A DNA stretch of 64,000 bases from Telmatospirillum sp. J64-1 (lineage in GTDB: Bacteria; Pseudomonadota; Alphaproteobacteria; Rhodospirillales; Magnetospirillaceae): the NCBI RefSeq assembly GCF_006980715.1, contig NZ_SBHN01000017.1:1-64000 (forward strand). Reading direction: 5' to 3'. How positions within the stretch are numbered: position 1 is the stretch's first letter; each line of letters begins with the position of its first letter. The notes beneath the pieces were generated by a model, which did not search any database, had not been told where the DNA came from, and worked only from the letters and a program-made list of their open reading frames with translations. The position numbers and the translations under genes are program-made. Positions 16,134-23,868 of the stretch are shown here, in pieces.

Positions 16134-17975
16134 ATGACCATCCAGACCATCCCCCTGAACAAGCTGGCTGTCGCTGACGGCAACAACCCCCGCCGCAGCA
16201 TGGACGCCGCCGCCCTCGACGGGCTGGCAGCCTCCATCAAGGCCGACGGCCTTCTGCAAAACCTTGTGGTTCGCAAGGACGGGCGGAAGTTCCGCATCGT
16301 GTCGGGCGAACGCCGCTATCGCGCCCTGTTGCTCTTGGCCGAGCGCGGCGACATCGGCAAAGACCATCCCGTGCCCGTGGAGGTACGCGGTGGCCTGTCG
16401 GAGGCCGACGCGCTGCGGCTGGCCACCGTCGAGAACATCCAGCGGGAGCAGCTTGCCCCTATGGACGAGGCGGAAGCCTTTGCCGCCCTGTTGGGCGAGG
16501 GTGCCAGCCTTGAGGACGTGGCCGCCAAGGCGGGCGTGTCGGTGCTGACCGTCAAGCGCCGCGTGGCGCTGGCCTCGCTGTGCGACGAGGCGAAAGCCTT
16601 GGTGCGGGAGGGTGAGTTTTCCCTGTCGGTGGCGGAAGCCCTGACACTGGCTACCCATGAGCAGCAACGCGCCCTCGTCGAGCGGCTGGAGCAGGGGTAT
16701 CACTACGATGCCGACGATGTGCGCGGGATGCTGACGGGCGAAAAGCCCGCCGTGTCGCTAGCCATTTTTCCGATGGAACAGTACGAGGGCACCGTCACCG
16801 CCGACCTGTTCGCCGACGACGACAACACCTTCTTTGACGATGCCGAGCAGTTCTTCCGCTTGCAGTCGCAAGCGGTCGAGGCGCTGGCCGCGCATCACCG
16901 TGAAGCGGGTGCGGCGTTCGTCGAGGTGCTGACCGAGGGCTATGCCCCATGGTGGCAGTACCGCGAGGCCAACACCGAGGACGGCGAAGCGGGCGGCGTG
17001 GTCATCCACTTCAAGCCGTCTGGCCGTGTCGAGGTGCGCGAAGGGCTTGCCCGCCGCGACGTGCGTCCGAGCGTTGCCGAGGAAACGGCGGCAGCGCCCG
17101 CAGCACCCAAGCCGCAGCCCGAATATACGGGGCCTGTGGTGCGGATGGTTGCCGCTCACAAGAGCATGGCCGTGATGGAAGCCTTGCTGGCCGATGCCCG
17201 CAAGGCCAAGGAAGTGGCCGTCATCCAGATGATGCGCGGTATCCGCTATCACGGGCGGATTGCGGTCGATGCCCATCCCGCGCTGGCGTTCTTCGCCACC
17301 AGCGACAAGCCGCCCGTCAGCTACAGCGCCGTGGAACGGACGGCGCAGGAGTTCGTCACCGCGCTGGGCCTGGAGGGCGGCAAGCGCCATGCCTACGCCC
17401 GCCCCAGCCGTGGCGCGTGGGATGTGCTGTTAGGCGACGACAAGAGCGCCGAGCAGCTTTACGCGGCGGTGAAAGAATTGTCTGACAGCGAGCTTGAGCA
17501 GTTGCACCTGCTGCTGACCGCGCTGGCCTTCGGGCAGGAAAGCATGGAGGCGCTCGATACCACCGACAGCCTGTTCAATCAGGTTGCCGTGGATTTGGAC
17601 GTGGATATGCGTGACCGATGGGTGCCCGACGAGGACTTCCTCTATCGTCGCCGCAAGGAGCACTTGGAGGCCATCGCCCGCGAGAGCGGGGCGGTGTCGC
17701 GCCTCGGCAAGCTCAAAGACTACGCCAAGGGCAAGCTGGCCGCTGCGCTGGCCAACCACTTCCAGCGTTGCGCCGAGGACGACGCGACCTTGCCCGCCGC
17801 CATGCGGGAGCGGGGGCGGAACTGGCTGCCGGGAGCCATGCTGTTCCCCGCCGTGACGGCGGATGCGCCCGCCGAGCCGGAGGCCGAGGACATCGAGGCG
17901 GACGGGCAGGACGACGATGCCGACCTGTCCGACATCGAGGCCGACGAGGGCGACCTCACCGAGGCGGCGGCGTAG
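16134..17975 (+). CDS. ParB/RepB/Spo0J-family protein, large
   Basis: A 613-residue protein with GAAAGGACGAAACCC upstream of the ATG. The N-terminal 190 residues form a ParB-type CTPase/nuclease domain (NPRRSMDAAALDGLAASIKADGLLQNLVV, SGERRYRAL near residue 57, ENIQREQL) followed by an HTH (LEDVAAKAGVSVLTVKRRVALA). Beyond about residue 290 the sequence is family-specific and ends in a very acidic tail. It is much longer than chromosomal ParB and resembles the ParB-like proteins of alphaproteobacterial mobile elements, whose role in partition or DNA protection is unsettled. No parA is adjacent; one lies at 39867-40520. Confidence 0.85.
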   Translation: MTIQTIPLNKLAVADGNNPRRSMDAAALDGLAASIKADGLLQNLVVRKDGRKFRIVSGERRYRALLLLAERGDIGKDHPVPVEVRGGLSEADALRLATVENIQREQLAPMDEAEAFAALLGEGASLEDVAAKAGVSVLTVKRRVALASLCDEAKALVREGEFSLSVAEALTLATHEQQRALVERLEQGYHYDADDVRGMLTGEKPAVSLAIFPMEQYEGTVTADLFADDDNTFFDDAEQFFRLQSQAVEALAAHHREAGAAFVEVLTEGYAPWWQYREANTEDGEAGGVVIHFKPSGRVEVREGLARRDVRPSVAEETAAAPAAPKPQPEYTGPVVRMVAAHKSMAVMEALLADARKAKEVAVIQMMRGIRYHGRIAVDAHPALAFFATSDKPPVSYSAVERTAQEFVTALGLEGGKRHAYARPSRGAWDVLLGDDKSAEQLYAAVKELSDSELEQLHLLLTALAFGQESMEALDTTDSLFNQVAVDLDVDMRDRWVPDEDFLYRRRKEHLEAIARESGAVSRLGKLKDYAKGKLAAALANHFQRCAEDDATLPAAMRERGRNWLPGAMLFPAVTADAPAEPEAEDIEADGQDDDADLSDIEADEGDLTEAAA

Positions 17976-17987
17976 CCGCGCACGGCT

Positions 17988-18015
17988 GCCCTGTCGGGTC
18001 ACACCCCGACAGGGC
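17988..18015 (+). terminator. Terminator after parB-like gene
   Basis: GCCCTGTCGGG and CCCGACAGGGC form an 11-bp stem followed by TTTCG, 13 bp after the stop codon. Confidence 0.75.
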
Positions 18016-18073
18016 TTTCGCCGCCTTCCATAAGGGGCGGCCAACAACAATCGAAACGGGAGGCAACCCACCC

Positions 18074-18427
18074 ATGACGACATACGATGTTCTGAATCGC
18101 GACGGCGACATAGAGGCCACGGGGCTTGATGCGGTTGACGCGCTGCTCATGGCCGTCAGCCATGACGGCGGCGTTGGTGTGTTCCGGCCTGGCCGGGACG
18201 AGCGGGGCCGTTTCGACGGCACCCTGAACTTCTATGGCGAGGTCAGCCCCTCGCTGGCGCGTACCACCGCGCTGCGGCCTTGGCACGACATGGCGGGACA
18301 TCACGATTCCCGCCGCATCTCGCTGCCGATCTGGGGGCGCACGGCGGCGGATTGTGCGGCGAAGGTCATCGCGGTTCACGGCAACGACATCGGCGGCTGG
18401 TCGGTGCGTCCCATCGATGCGGCCTGA
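18074..18427 (+). CDS. Small hypothetical protein
   Basis: A 117-residue protein from the ATG at 18074, with GGGAGGCAACCCACCC upstream. Soluble and acidic, with sequence such as YDVLNRDGDIEATGLDAVDALLMAVSHDGG and a tail GRTAADCAAKVIAVHGNDIGGW. No known motif. It follows the parB terminator, so it may have its own promoter, and it precedes two further small genes on the same strand. Confidence 0.6.
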   Translation: MTTYDVLNRDGDIEATGLDAVDALLMAVSHDGGVGVFRPGRDERGRFDGTLNFYGEVSPSLARTTALRPWHDMAGHHDSRRISLPIWGRTAADCAAKVIAVHGNDIGGWSVRPIDAA

Positions 18428-18482
18428 GCGGACATGCGCCGCGCTTTCGCTGTCCCTCATAAGCCTGAAGAAGAAAACCAAG

Positions 18483-18800
18483 ATGGAAGTCGCAACGACG
18501 ATGAGCTTCGACCGAAACGACCGCGCCGCCATTCTCGCGGCGCTTGCCAACCCCGACCCCAATAATCCCGTTGCCGTGGCGCTGGCGGAACGGCTCAAGG
18601 AGCTGACCGGCCGCTACTGGCTGCACGCCGAGAAACTCGGCCGTGTGCCGACGGAACTCATGCTGGTCAAGCCGACCACCGCCTTCGACGACATCGCCTG
18701 TCGCCTGCATCTGAACGCCTTGGCCGACGCGGTCGGCCAGAAGCTCACCGTCGTGTGGGTAGACGCCGAGCAGGACGCCGCGAACCCGACAGACGAATAG
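18483..18800 (+). CDS. Small hypothetical protein
   Basis: A 105-residue protein; start at ATG 18483, with ATG 18501 as an alternative. Mostly helical and acidic (FDRNDRAAILAALANPDPNNPVAVALAERLKEL, DDIACRLHLNALADAVGQKLTVVWV). No membrane segment or known motif. It lies 12 bp before a small membrane-protein gene, so the two are probably cotranscribed. Confidence 0.58.
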   Translation: MEVATTMSFDRNDRAAILAALANPDPNNPVAVALAERLKELTGRYWLHAEKLGRVPTELMLVKPTTAFDDIACRLHLNALADAVGQKLTVVWVDAEQDAANPTDE

Positions 18801-18812
18801 GAGGACGCCATC

Positions 18813-18998
18813 ATGCCCATCATCGTCACCATCGCGGTCATCGTCCTGGCCGCTTTCGTCAGTACCAGCACCGGCAGTGCCGACGCCTTCATAGCCGTGC
18901 TGTTCGTCGGCCCTTTCGCGGCTGTGGGGCTGTTCTATGTCCTGATGCTCGTCGGCTGGCTTGTGAAGGCAGTCCGAAGCGGGCCGGGCTCCCGCTGA
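18813..18998 (+). CDS. Small two-helix membrane protein
   Basis: A 61-residue protein with an excellent ribosome site (AGGAGGACGCCATC). Two hydrophobic helices (PIIVTIAVIVLAAFVS and FIAVLFVGPFAAVGLFYVLMLVGWLV) are joined by a short loop, and it ends in a basic KAVRSGPGSR. It is presumably an inner-membrane protein. No family recognised. Confidence 0.6.
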   Translation: MPIIVTIAVIVLAAFVSTSTGSADAFIAVLFVGPFAAVGLFYVLMLVGWLVKAVRSGPGSR

Positions 18999-19284
18999 CC
19001 ATGCTCCCGCGCACGCCGTGCCGATGCAGGTGCGGCGTGCGCCGTTTTCTCGCCTGCCGCCTTGGCTTTGTGATGGGGGCGGATGGACTTCTCGACATCA
19101 CCGATGAACGCGACTGGCCGACATCGGCCAGCGGGATCTGATGCCGCCGCGCCGCACGTCGGGTGAAGGGGCGCCGAGGTCGCCAAGCTGAGCTTCCTAC
19201 CTGTTTGGATCGGTCAGCCACCCATCTGCGTCCTTTCCTGTCATGGCCACATCTGAGCCCGTCGCCCGTCCCCGCAACGGCGCA

Positions 19285-19502
19285 CGGTCAGTTTCTTCCC
19301 CGGCCTGCGGCCTTCCTCGCGCATCAAGAAACAGCCCGCTTGCCGTCTGCCGCTTCGCTTCGCCCGCTTCGTGTCCCGGTCGGGGCTTCGCCCCTCCGCG
19401 CCTCTTGGGGTGCGGGGCCGTGCTTCGACGGTCTCTCTCATGGGCCATGGAAAGGTCGCGATGGGCGCGACCGCCAGAACCAAACGCAAGGAGACTTTCA
19501 TC
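19285..19502 (+). promoter_or_regulatory. Structured leader L2 (DUF736 gene)
   Basis: The second copy of the repeated leader. CAGTTTCTT/AAGAAACAG (with the same A-A mismatch as L1) encloses the hairpin GGCC-TGC-GGCC. Before the ribosome site lies GGTCGCG-ATGG-G-CGCGACC. It ends CAAGGAGACTTTCATC before the ATG. Confidence 0.72.
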
Positions 19503-19799
19503 ATGGCAACCATCGGCACCTTCACCAAGACCGACAGCGGCTTCACCGGCACCATCCAGACCCTCGGCCTCAAGGCCACCAAGGTCGCGATCACCGGCGT
19601 CGAGAAGACCAACGACTCCGCCCCCGACTTCCGCGTCAAGGCGGGCACCGTCGAGATCGGCGCGGCCTGGCACCGCACCAGCAAGGGTGGCAACGAGTAC
19701 ATCTCGGTCAAACTGGACGACCCGAGCTTCGTCGCTCCCATCTACGCCAACCTGGTCGAGCAGCAGGACAAGGGCTTCGCCCTCATCTGGAGCCGCTGA
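19503..19799 (+). CDS. DUF736 family protein
   Basis: A 98-residue protein with AAGGAG before the ATG. It shows the compact beta-rich DUF736 pattern (IGTFTKTDSGFTGTIQTLGL, KTNDSAPDFRVKAGTVEIGAAW, EYISVKLDDPSFVAPIYANLV). The family is abundant on alphaproteobacterial plasmids and integrative elements, where it may bind nucleic acid; the role is unknown. It has its own structured leader and a strong hairpin (19811-19834) after its stop, so it is a separate transcription unit. Confidence 0.88.
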   Translation: MATIGTFTKTDSGFTGTIQTLGLKATKVAITGVEKTNDSAPDFRVKAGTVEIGAAWHRTSKGGNEYISVKLDDPSFVAPIYANLVEQQDKGFALIWSR

Positions 19800-19810
19800 C
19801 CGCAGGCGAC

Positions 19811-19834
19811 GCCGCCCGCCACACGGCGGGCGGC
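19811..19834 (+). terminator. Hairpin after the DUF736 gene
   Basis: GCCGCCCGCC-ACAC-GGCGGGCGGC is a perfect 10-bp stem 12 bp after the stop codon. It lacks a T-run. Confidence 0.6.
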
Positions 19835-19865
19835 GCTGCCTCCGCATAGTTTAACGATTTAACGA

Positions 19866-20375
19866 ATGGACGATTTCATCATGATCACTTTGACCGACAT
19901 CCACATGCAACGCCTGCACGCCGAGGGCGCGCGCCTCTCCGAGGACGCCGACCGCCGCCTCGCGACTGCCGAGGACACCGACGATTCCGACGACTGGGAT
20001 GCGTGGAAGGAGGCCGACGGCATCGCGAGCGGCTTCAAGCTCGCCCTTCAGGAGGTCGCCCGCGAGGTGGCCAACCCCGAACCGACGCCGCCCGCGCCTG
20101 CGCTCAGCTACGACGACTGGCTGGCTGCCTATCGCCCCGTCCGCAACACCATCCGCAAGTATGCGCCCTTCGACGGCCTGATGTTCGAGACCTTCGGCCC
20201 CGAACTCGATGCCGTTAGTGCGGCCGACCCGGCCTGCATCTGGACGCTCGTCAGCAGCGATGACGACGACGGCCTCTACCTTCTGTCCGGCTGCCATTTC
20301 GTCAACCGGATGGGCTACCTCGTCACCGAACGCCCGTGGGCTGGCGACGGCCAGCTTGAAATCCGCCTCGATTGA
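19866..20375 (+). CDS. Hypothetical protein
   Basis: A 169-residue protein starting at ATG 19866 (or 19881). The N-terminal third is an acidic, probably helical segment (RLSEDADRRLATAEDTDDSDDWDAW). The second half is mixed (LSYDDWLAAYRPVRNTIRKYAPFDGLMFETFG, then YLLSGCHFVNRMGYLVTE). No membrane segment or known domain. It ends at a good terminator and has a normal coding pattern for the region. Confidence 0.6.
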   Translation: MDDFIMITLTDIHMQRLHAEGARLSEDADRRLATAEDTDDSDDWDAWKEADGIASGFKLALQEVAREVANPEPTPPAPALSYDDWLAAYRPVRNTIRKYAPFDGLMFETFGPELDAVSAADPACIWTLVSSDDDDGLYLLSGCHFVNRMGYLVTERPWAGDGQLEIRLD

Positions 20376-20389
20376 GGCGTCCACCAACT

Positions 20390-20420
20390 GCCCCCGTCGG
20401 TTCGCCGTCGGGGGCTTTTT
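20390..20420 (+). terminator. Intrinsic terminator
   Basis: CCCCCGTCGG and CCGTCGGGGG form a 10-bp stem with one T-T mismatch and a TTCG loop, followed by CTTTTTG. Confidence 0.75.
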
Positions 20421-20499
20421 GTGCTCCTGGTCGCCGTGCTTCGGCGGGGGCGCACACATCCAGTCCCGATCCCTTCCGGCCCGTTGCCGTCCTTCGGAT

Positions 20500-20655
20500 G
20501 TTCGCGTTCGTAGCAGGCGGCGCCTTGCCGTCCATGACCTGCCCGCGCCAGCGGGCTGGCCCGCCCGTGTTGGTCAGGACGGCGGCGGCTCATGCCGCCC
20601 GCCCTTTCGGCCGCGTCCGTCAGGACGCGCAACCAACGACCGAAAGGAGATCATC
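20500..20655 (+). promoter_or_regulatory. Structured leader L5 (variant)
   Basis: A GC-rich leader with GCCTTGCCGTCC as in L3/L4, a GGCGGC...GCCGCC hairpin and a perfect GCGTCC-GTCA-GGACGC hairpin shortly before AAAGGAGATCATC and the ATG. It lacks the TTTCTT/AAGAAA stem, so it is only a distant or convergent member. Confidence 0.45.
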
Positions 20656-21021
20656 ATGGGACTGGATATGTACGCCTTCACCACCGCCGAACCCGTCGAG
20701 GCCGAAGTGGACTTCACCGCCAAGACCGCCACTGAGCTCGCCTACTGGCGGAAGCACCCCAACCTGCACGGCTGGATGGAGAATCTCTACTACGCCAAGG
20801 GCGGCCACGACATCGACTTCAATTGCGTCAACGTCGCGTTGACGACCGACGACCTCGACCGGCTGGAGGCCGACATCGAGGCGAACGCACTGCCCTTCAC
20901 CGAAGGCTTCTTCTTCGGGTCGAGCGACGGCAGCGAACGTGACGACGACCTCGCCTTCATCGCGAAGGCCCGTGCGGCCATCGCCGAAGGGAAGACGGTG
21001 TTCTACACATCGTGGTGGTGA
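20656..21021 (+). CDS. Conserved small protein of mobile elements, function unknown
   Basis: A 121-residue protein with AAAGGAG before the ATG. The start MGLDMYAFTTAEP and the block YWRKHPNLHGWMENLYYAKGG recall a family of short proteins seen on plasmids and phages, sometimes misnamed in databases. The C-terminal half is acidic (TTDDLDRLEADIEANALPF, GFFFGSSDGSERDDDL). No catalytic motif is evident. It has its own leader and terminator. Confidence 0.65.
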   Translation: MGLDMYAFTTAEPVEAEVDFTAKTATELAYWRKHPNLHGWMENLYYAKGGHDIDFNCVNVALTTDDLDRLEADIEANALPFTEGFFFGSSDGSERDDDLAFIAKARAAIAEGKTVFYTSWW

Positions 21022-21042
21022 GCCTCTGGCACCATCGACGAA

Positions 21043-21062
21043 GCCGCCCGGCGACGGGCGGC
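21043..21062 (+). terminator. Intrinsic terminator
   Basis: GCCGCCCG-GCGA-CGGGCGGC, an 8-bp stem followed by TTTTG, 21 bp after the stop codon. Confidence 0.8.
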
Positions 21063-21344
21063 TTTTGTCGTGCTGGGGTGGGTTGGCTGACGGACGCCAT
21101 GAGCCACCGCCGAACAGGCCGGAAAGTACATGCACCGACTCAGCCTCGGTGCGCGGGCCGATAGGGACACCTGGCTCCCCACTGATCGTCGCCTTGCTCG
21201 GATGTTGCCGTGCCTTCGACGCCGCCGTCCGGCATGTCAGTTTGCGAGACAGCCGGCGTGTTCAGCCGGGGCCTTTCCATCCTTCCTCTGGCCGTGACCG
21301 GCGGGCCTTCCTGACCTGGGCGAACGTGGCGCCGGCGGCGTCCG
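21063..21344. other. Intergenic region before leader L3
   Basis: About 280 bp with no supported gene or distinct signal other than the expected promoter for the following unit. Confidence 0.4.
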
Positions 21345-21540
21345 CCGCAACGGCTCGTGCCCGACTTTCTTCCCCGGTGCCTGCGGCACCTTCCTCGCGG
21401 TCGCTTCGCTCCAAGAAAGACGGGCCTCGCCGTCCTCCGCTGCGCTGCGGCCCTGCGGGTGCGGCTGGTCGCCTCTGCCGCCGCCTTTCGTCGCCCATGG
21501 AAGGCCGCGGTCGCGGCCAGGCAACGAAGGAGGAAAGACC
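21345..21540 (+). promoter_or_regulatory. Structured leader L3
   Basis: CCCGACTTTCTT (21360-21371) pairs with AAGAAAGACGGG (21413-21424) through 11 of 12 positions, with one A-A mismatch. Inside lies GGTGCC-TGC-GGCACC (21376-21390). Just before the ribosome site is GGCCGCG-GT-CGCGGCC. It ends GAAGGAGGAAAGACC before the ATG. It is nearly identical to L4 over long stretches. Confidence 0.78.
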
Positions 21541-21759
21541 ATGAACCGACTGAACACCACCGACAGCTTTCTGGACCTGACCTGGGACGAGTACGTTATC
21601 GAGGTCGAGGACAACTACCTGCTGGAGACCGGCGACGACATCGACGAAGACCAGTACGCCGACATCGTCCGCGCCTACGACCAAGGCCTGAGCCCGATCG
21701 GCTGCGCCATCGCCCTGATGGACCTGCGGCATCACCAGGGTCGGCCGCTGGCCGCCTGA
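21541..21759 (+). CDS. Small acidic protein A (paralogue pair)
   Basis: A 72-residue protein with AAGGAGGAAAGACC upstream. Strongly acidic in the middle (DYVIEVED-like segment, LLETGDDIDEDQYADIV) and ending in SPIGCAIALMDLRHHQG. It aligns with the protein at 22556-22750: both begin with a Thr-rich segment, then LT-W/F-D-E/Q-YV and a hydrophobic P-I-x-x-A-x-x-L end. Both genes carry nearly the same leader. Function unknown; size and charge would suit a DNA mimic or antirestriction role, which is only a guess. Confidence 0.62.
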   Translation: MNRLNTTDSFLDLTWDEYVIEVEDNYLLETGDDIDEDQYADIVRAYDQGLSPIGCAIALMDLRHHQGRPLAA

Positions 21760-21781
21760 CCCAGCCGCGACCGCGCACCTA

Positions 21782-21810
21782 GCCCCGTCGGGTATCCCGG
21801 CGGGGCTTCG
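21782..21810. terminator. Hairpin between convergent genes
   Basis: AGCCCCGTCGGG and CCCGGCGGGGCT pair with one mismatch around a TAT loop. It lies between the convergent genes ending at 21759 and 21826 and could serve both. Confidence 0.55.
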
Positions 21811-21825
21811 TCATGTCCCGCGCGG

Positions 21826-22056
21826 TCACTGCTGCCGCTGGGGTGCAACGGCGATCTGAGGGTCTTTGAGCACCACGCGGTCACCGACAACTTCGACGTA
21901 GTCGAGGTTGATGAGCTGTTCCAGCGCGTCGGCAAATGCATCGCTTGTCCAGCCGTCGCTACAGGCACCCTTCCAGACGGCGAACACTTCCGCTGCCCCT
22001 TGGGGCGCATGCTCCTCGATGCGCCTAAGCAAGGTTGCCGCCGTGAAGTCCGTCAT
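21826..22056 (-). CDS. Small hypothetical protein
   Basis: A 76-residue protein, the only leftward gene in this stretch. It looks like a small winged-helix fold (TAATLLRRIEEHAPQGAAEVFAVWKG, DAFADALEQLINLDYVEVVGDRVVL), which would fit a local regulator. There is no clear ribosome site, and the assignment is by general pattern only. Confidence 0.45.
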   Translation of the reverse strand: MTDFTAATLLRRIEEHAPQGAAEVFAVWKGACSDGWTSDAFADALEQLINLDYVEVVGDRVVLKDPQIAVAPQRQQ

Positions 22057-22359
22057 GCCGTCGTCTCCGAGTGATTCATATGCAGGGGCTTATGAGCGCG
22101 GTCGGCAATCGCCGCCTGACAGGCACAGGCGCGGCACTATCCGCCTGGACAGTGACCGAGCCGAGACGGCACCGACCGGCAGCTCCGGAGCACCGGCCGA
22201 GGCGGCGGCGAAATGCCTTCGACGTTCCGCCATACCGCCGGAAGCTCAGCCCGGCCGAGGGGCGTCAGTCGCCCACGTCCGCTCTCCTCTTGGGAAAACA
22301 GCAGCCACACCAGCACGGGCCTTCGACTGCGGCCAATCTGGCATCGGCGTCGCCCACCG
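22057..22359. other. Intergenic region before leader L4
   Basis: About 300 bp with no supported gene. It must carry the divergent promoters for the leftward gene ending at 21826 and the rightward gene at 22556. Confidence 0.4.
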
Positions 22360-22555
22360 CAACGGCTCGTGCCCGACTTTCTTCCCCGGCGCCTGCGGCG
22401 CCTTCCTCGCGGTCGCTGCGCTCCAAGAAAGACGGGCCTTGCCGTCCTCCGCTGCGCTGCGGCCCTCCGGGTGCGGCACGCTCCTGCGCCGCTGCCTCAT
22501 CTTGGCCACGAAGGCCGCGCGGTGCGGCCCAAGAAACCCCAAGAGGAGACCGACC
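22360..22555 (+). promoter_or_regulatory. Structured leader L4
   Basis: CCCGACTTTCTT (22372-22383) pairs with AAGAAAGACGGG (22425-22436). The inner hairpin is GGCGCC-TGC-GGCGCC (22388-22402), where a T-A pair of L3 is replaced by C-G. The downstream hairpin is GGCCGC-GCGGT-GCGGCC. It ends CAAGAGGAGACCGACC before the ATG. Confidence 0.78.
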
Positions 22556-22750
22556 ATGAGCCACCCAACCACCCTTGATCTCGTCCGCAGCCTGACCTTC
22601 GACCAGTACGTCGAGTTCGTAAACATTGCATTCGTCGAGTACTTCGACCGGATGCCCAACGGCGACGTGAAGTCGGGCGTGCGCTTCTGGTACGACATCA
22701 ACGTCCACCCGATAAGCGCCGCCCTGATGCTGCCTGACTGGGGCTACTGA
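22556..22750 (+). CDS. Small acidic protein B (paralogue pair)
   Basis: A 64-residue protein with AGAGGAG before the ATG. Similar in layout to the 72-residue protein at 21541-21759 (TTLDLVRSLTFDQYVEFV at the start, INVHPISAALMLPDWGY at the end). It is slightly acidic, with several aromatic residues. It shares leader L4, almost a copy of L3, so the leader-gene unit was probably duplicated. It is the gene closest to the predicted oriT on the leading side. Confidence 0.62.
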   Translation: MSHPTTLDLVRSLTFDQYVEFVNIAFVEYFDRMPNGDVKSGVRFWYDINVHPISAALMLPDWGY

Positions 22751-22773
22751 CAGCCGCCGCGCTCCGTTGCATC

Positions 22774-22799
22774 AGCCCCGCCGGCCTGACGGCGGGGCT
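22774..22799 (+). terminator. Hairpin terminator
   Basis: AGCCCCGCCG-GCCTGA-CGGCGGGGCT, a perfect 10-bp stem shortly after the stop codon. Confidence 0.7.
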
Positions 22800-23019
22800 C
22801 CTCGCATGCCTATCCGCCGGCACTTTCGGGCGGCCGAGACGGCGCTGTCGCGCCGCCGACCGCCCGCTTGCGCTGTGCCGCGTTCCGGCGGCGGATGTTG
22901 TTGGTGGCCGTTGGCAGGTGTTGTGGCTTGTGGAGAAGGGCGATTGCGGTTAGTATCGCGTTGTCCATCGTTGGCATTAAGTGTCTGACCTGTCAGTCCG
23001 AATCCACTCCACCCTGTGG

Positions 23020-23225
23020 ACCGACCCCATAAGTGGGGGAGGGTTTTCGTGTCACAGGGGGGAGGCAAGATGGATGTTGGTCTACAAAAATACCTGACGG
23101 GCGGCCTGCGGCCGGCCCCTCCGCTCGCCCCTGACGGGGACGACCGACGGCATTATTATTCGCCCAACAGGCCCCGCATTCGACCCCCTGGCGGGGTCTC
23201 AAGCGTCGCCATCTTGCCTCGCCAT
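23020..23225. other. oriT: Probable origin of transfer (oriT)
   Basis: The region lies between the last small gene and mobC-relaxase. A 12-bp perfect inverted repeat (GAGGCAAGATGG at 23062-23073 and CCATCTTGCCTC at 23209-23220) has arms that each carry CATCTTG-C on one strand. This is one base off the YATCCTG-Y nick consensus of MOBP/VirD2-type relaxases. Nearby hairpins are CCCC-ATAAGT-GGGG (23025-23038) and GACCCC-CTGGC-GGGGTC (23182-23198). A cut on the minus strand at 23066/23065 would send the region to the left into the recipient first. Confidence 0.6.
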
Positions 23226-23307
23226 TCGGCCCTGCGGCCTCAAGGGAGGGAGAGTCACGGCACCCTGATGCTCCCCTTTCGGGACTGTTGAACGGGGAGG
23301 CACCGGC

Positions 23308-23868
23308 ATGGCAGGACGCAGACCCAAAGCCCCCGAGGACCGCCGCGACGTCGTCGCCCGCATCCGCCTGACCCGCGCCGAGCAGCGTGCCATCCAGCAG
23401 CGCGCCGTCGAGGCCGGCGTCACCTTCGCCGACTATGTCCGCGAGACAGCGATGGGCCGCAAGCCCAGGGCCAAGCCGGCGAAGGCGAAGGCCATCGAGG
23501 ACGTGTTCTACGAACTGGGGCGAATCGCCAATAACCTCGCCCAGCTCGAAGCCGCCACGGGGGATGAGACCTACCGGCCGTGGGCGGTCTATGTCGGAAA
23601 GGAGATGGTCGAGCGCCTGACCGACCGTGCCGACCTGGCGCCGGTCCTCATGCACCACGTCGAGGCCGTCAACGGCATCGGCCACCTGATCAACAGCCTC
23701 GCCCGCCGTGCCAACTCGGGGAAGGACATCGACGACGCGGAGCGCGACGAGGCGCTCACCATCCTGAAGGACGTGCTGGCCCCGATCCACAAGGCCGTCG
23801 CCAAGGGACCGAAGGGGCGGGAGCCGGACGGCAAGCCCGACGGCCCGGAGGGAGCTGATGCGCTTTAA
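23308..23868 (+). CDS. mobC: MobC-like relaxosome accessory protein
   Basis: A 186-residue protein, ATG with GGGGAGGCACCGGC upstream. The N-terminal half is ribbon-helix-helix-like (DVVARIRLTRAEQRAIQQRAVEAGVTFADYVRETAMG), followed by FYELGRIANNLAQLEAATGD, as in MobC/TraJ-type accessory proteins that help the relaxase at oriT. Its last 11 bp overlap the relaxase gene, so the two are coupled. The C-terminal third is charged and unstructured-looking. Confidence 0.85.
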   Translation: MAGRRPKAPEDRRDVVARIRLTRAEQRAIQQRAVEAGVTFADYVRETAMGRKPRAKPAKAKAIEDVFYELGRIANNLAQLEAATGDETYRPWAVYVGKEMVERLTDRADLAPVLMHHVEAVNGIGHLINSLARRANSGKDIDDAERDEALTILKDVLAPIHKAVAKGPKGREPDGKPDGPEGADAL

